A DNA stretch of 64,000 bases, taken from assembly GCA_008729055.1 (NCBI GenBank), contig SDUX01000002.1, positions 7,417,485-7,481,484 of the forward strand. Reading direction: 5' to 3'. The translations under genes were made by a program, and so were the position numbers. The stretch comes from Pyropia haitanensis (Eukaryota > Rhodophyta > Bangiophyceae > Bangiales > Bangiaceae). Shown in pieces: positions 61,707 to 64,000 of the stretch. Positions within the stretch are counted from its first letter, which is position 1; each line of letters starts with the position of its first letter. The notes beneath the pieces are model-generated. The model searched no databases. It was given only the letters and a program-made list of their open reading frames with translations, and had not been told where the DNA came from.

Positions 61707-63680
61707 ATGGCCCCTCCCGCGTTTGCCCCTGGTGTGGGACAGCTGCCGTCGTTGGTGGGCTGTCGTAGCAGCTGCCTCGCGCCAGCCGTGTCGTCGCGGT
61801 CCCGCTCTTCCTTTTTTCTTGGAACGGCTGTTGCCGCGGGCGACCATGGGTCTTCCCGAGCGTCCGTCCGGATGGTTGCGCCCCCCCCACCACGGCGGCG
61901 GGATTCCAACCCTCGGGATACGGCAGCAACAGATGGTGGCCGTAACGGCGAGCGAGAGCGGCTCGAGGCCACGCTTAATGTTGGCGTTATGCCCCGCGGG
62001 GAGTCGCCGCCGCCTGAGGAGGAGATGTCCGAGTACGACCCTCGCCGCTTTTCTGATAGCAACCCGCCGCCGCCGCTATCAATGAAAGACGCGATGGACC
62101 TGTGGATTGAGAACATCCTGGTGCTGTATGGCGACAAGGAGCCGCGCGATACGGTGCCGGTGGCGGAGGGGGACGTGTCGGATCTGGTCGGCGGTCCTTT
62201 CTTCCTCGCCCTGCACCGGTGCTTTAAGGAGTACGGGCCCATCTACAAGCTCGCATTTGGGCCCAAGGTGTTTATTGTCGTGAACGACCCGGTGGTGTGC
62301 CGCCACATCCTCCGTGAGCGCTCTATCCTGTACGACAAGGGCGTGTTGTCCGAAATCCTTGAGCCGATTATGGGCAAGGGACTCATCCCTGCGGACTACG
62401 AGACGTGGAAGACCCGACGCCGGGCCATCGTCCCCGGCTTCCACTCGGCATGGCTTGAGTTCATGACCGGCATGTTTGGCTACTGCACCACCGGCCTGGT
62501 GGATAAGCTCGGCGGACTCATTGAGTCGGGCGGCGCCGACGCGCCTGTTGTGGACATGGAGACGGAGTACAGCTCGCTGGCGCTGGATATCATTGGCAAG
62601 GCCATCTTCAACTATGACTTCAAGAGCACCCAGACCGAGTCCCCCGTCATCAAGGCCGTCTACCGGACGCTGCGGGAGGCTGAGTATCGGTCTACGTTTC
62701 TCATCCCCTACTGGAAGGTTGAACCCCTCAACTGGATTGTTCCGCGGCAGCGTCAGTTCCGGCGCGACATGAAGCTCGTCAACGAAACCTTGCGCAAGCT
62801 CATCAACGAGGCCCAGCATGGCAAGCAGTCGACGGATCTGGATGACCTCAAGCGGCGGGACTATGAAAACGTGACGGACCCGTCCATGCTGCGCTTTCTT
62901 GTTGACCTGCGTGGGGAGAGCACAACGAACAAGCAGCTGCGGGACGACTTGATGACGATGCTCATCGCAGGCCACGAAACGACGGCTGCGGTGCTGACGT
63001 GGGCAACCTTTGAGCTGGTGCAGCAGCCTCACCTATACGCGCGGGTCCGGGCGGAGGTGGACGCGGTCATGGGTGACCGCCAGACGCCCCCCACCTTTGA
63101 TGACGTCAAAGCGCTGGACCTCACCCGTCGGGTACTGGCCGAGGCCTTGCGCATGTACCCCGAGCCGCCATTGCTCATCCGTAGGTTGCTGGCCGACGAC
63201 ACTCTGCCTGGTGGGGAGATTGGCAAGCCGACCAGCCTCAAGCGCGGCACCGATGTCTTCATTTGCGTGTATTCGCTGCACCGGTCACCGTCCCTGTGGG
63301 AGGAGCCCGACAAGTTTGACCCCGACCGGTGGCTCAAGCCCCACTCCAATGCGGGCGTAGAGGGCTGGGCTGGCTACACGCCGCCCTCCAAGGGCAAGGG
63401 CGCTGGCCTCTACCCCAACGAGGTCAACGCGGACTTTGCGTTTATGCCCTTTGGCGGAGGCTCCCGCAAGTGCGTCGGTGACCAGTTTGCCATGCTGGAA
63501 AGCACCGTCGCGTTTGCGACGCTCATGCGCCAGTTTGACTTCTCACTGGCGTGCGCACCAGATGCGGTAGGGATCGATACGGGTGCGACGATCCACACCA
63601 CGGGTGGCATGCCTATCCGGGTGAGGAAGCGCGGCGACTGGACCGAGTTGTCGGAGGCGTCGGCCAAGCTTGCCAAGTAG
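61707..63680 (+). CDS. CYP97-family cytochrome P450, carotenoid ring hydroxylase
   Basis: A single exon of 657 residues with a plastid transit peptide (MAPPAFAPGVGQLPSLVG..., Ser/Arg-rich to about 60). The P450 core has all landmarks: I-helix A421-G-H-E-T-T426, K-helix E479xxR482 (EALRM), the PERF-like FDPDRW, and the heme loop F582-G-G-G-S-R-K-C589-V-G. Words such as GPIYKLAFGPKVFIVVNDP, YDKGVLSEILEPIMGKGLIP and TWKTRRRAIVPGFH fit CYP97, which hydroxylates beta- or epsilon-rings of carotenes to make zeaxanthin or lutein. Red algae use a CYP97B-type enzyme for this, and CYP97B is the likely subfamily, but the ring specificity cannot be read from the sequence. The start at 61707 is preferred; 61659 is also in frame. 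Only thylakoid or envelope membranes are expected sites. Confidence 0.93.
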   Translation: MAPPAFAPGVGQLPSLVGCRSSCLAPAVSSRSRSSFFLGTAVAAGDHGSSRASVRMVAPPPPRRRDSNPRDTAATDGGRNGERERLEATLNVGVMPRGESPPPEEEMSEYDPRRFSDSNPPPPLSMKDAMDLWIENILVLYGDKEPRDTVPVAEGDVSDLVGGPFFLALHRCFKEYGPIYKLAFGPKVFIVVNDPVVCRHILRERSILYDKGVLSEILEPIMGKGLIPADYETWKTRRRAIVPGFHSAWLEFMTGMFGYCTTGLVDKLGGLIESGGADAPVVDMETEYSSLALDIIGKAIFNYDFKSTQTESPVIKAVYRTLREAEYRSTFLIPYWKVEPLNWIVPRQRQFRRDMKLVNETLRKLINEAQHGKQSTDLDDLKRRDYENVTDPSMLRFLVDLRGESTTNKQLRDDLMTMLIAGHETTAAVLTWATFELVQQPHLYARVRAEVDAVMGDRQTPPTFDDVKALDLTRRVLAEALRMYPEPPLLIRRLLADDTLPGGEIGKPTSLKRGTDVFICVYSLHRSPSLWEEPDKFDPDRWLKPHSNAGVEGWAGYTPPSKGKGAGLYPNEVNADFAFMPFGGGSRKCVGDQFAMLESTVAFATLMRQFDFSLACAPDAVGIDTGATIHTTGGMPIRVRKRGDWTELSEASAKLAK

Positions 63681-64000
63681 GTGCTTACCTGTGTGGTGGG
63701 TTGCTATATGGTGCCTGGTGGTTCATGTGTCGGATGTGTGCCGGCGCTATGATCGCCGGGCAGTCTGTTCGTTTTGATCGGGTGGCCGTACTGGACACCC
63801 CCTACTCTTAACGCTCCTTTTTTTTGTTTTCCTCGTGACCTTCTCACTCTCATGCATGAAGCCAGCAGGCGCACCAAGTTCTCGGCTCGATTTCGTCGAG
63901 CCCCCCCTGTCGACGACCTACAACACCACGTGCAGTCTTCATCTTCATTCGTCCGCTTGTTCCTCTGCAGTGTGTTTTCAGCCATTCACTCAAACGACGC
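63681..64000. other. 3' flank of CYP97 to the window end
   Basis: It contains a T run at about 63818-63825, possibly near a polyadenylation site. No gene recognised. Confidence 0.4.

Overview
The window looks like nuclear DNA of a red alga, most probably a bangiophyte of the Porphyra/Pyropia type. This is inferred from gene content, not from a database match. The evidence is: very high GC; few, short introns; a nuclear gene for a CpeT-type phycobiliprotein lyase with a plastid transit peptide; a cellulose synthase carrying a CBM48 module, a combination known from red algal CESAs; a CYP97-family carotenoid hydroxylase; and proteins padded with Ala, Gly and Pro. Coding sequence is GC-rich. Several intergenic stretches are less so and look like ordinary spacer or old repeats.

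Layout. 1-2403 (-): glycosyltransferase cut by the left edge. 3011-8366: a composite repeat/mobile region dominated by a foldback element with ~0.8 kb inverted arms around TTAGGG-like tandem repeats. 8783-11000 (-): pantothenate kinase, broken by a frame switch. 13474-15554 (+): FCP/SCP-type CTD phosphatase, one intron. 16015-17136 (-): p24/TMED cargo receptor. 19314-21465 (+): a CPBP (CAAX-type) membrane protease with an SRP54 N-domain fused in front, one intron. 21672-22595 (+): possible DUF3598-like lipocalin protein. 22893-23777 (-): possible SAP-domain protein. 24369-36358 (+): UTP20, a 12 kb gene whose frame switches six times, each time at a G or C run of nine or more. 38628-40998 (+): CLC chloride channel/transporter, two introns. 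42160-42588 (+) and 43870-44304 (-): a tail-to-tail pair of paralogous plastid single-pass membrane proteins of unknown function. 48404-51427 (+): CESA. 52464-54545 (-): eIF2A. 55408-58506 (-): an MLH3-like protein with an intact nuclease but an eroded ATPase. 58769-59638 (+): CpeT-like lyase. 60252-60682 (-): likely NDUFB2 subunit of complex I. 61707-63680 (+): CYP97.

There is no operon logic. Four products are predicted plastid proteins with photosynthetic or membrane roles (the protease, the small membrane-protein pair and CpeT), and CYP97 is a fifth, in carotenoid synthesis. The others serve housekeeping roles: ribosome biogenesis, translation, CoA synthesis, secretory traffic, wall synthesis and mismatch repair. 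All five introns that can be placed begin with GTACGT and end with CAG.

The observations I rate highest are the SRP54-N/CPBP protease fusion, the MLH3 with lost GHKL motifs and a kept endonuclease, the unknown plastid membrane-protein pair, and the foldback element. Everything rests on reading the sequence and recognising families. No search or alignment program was run.
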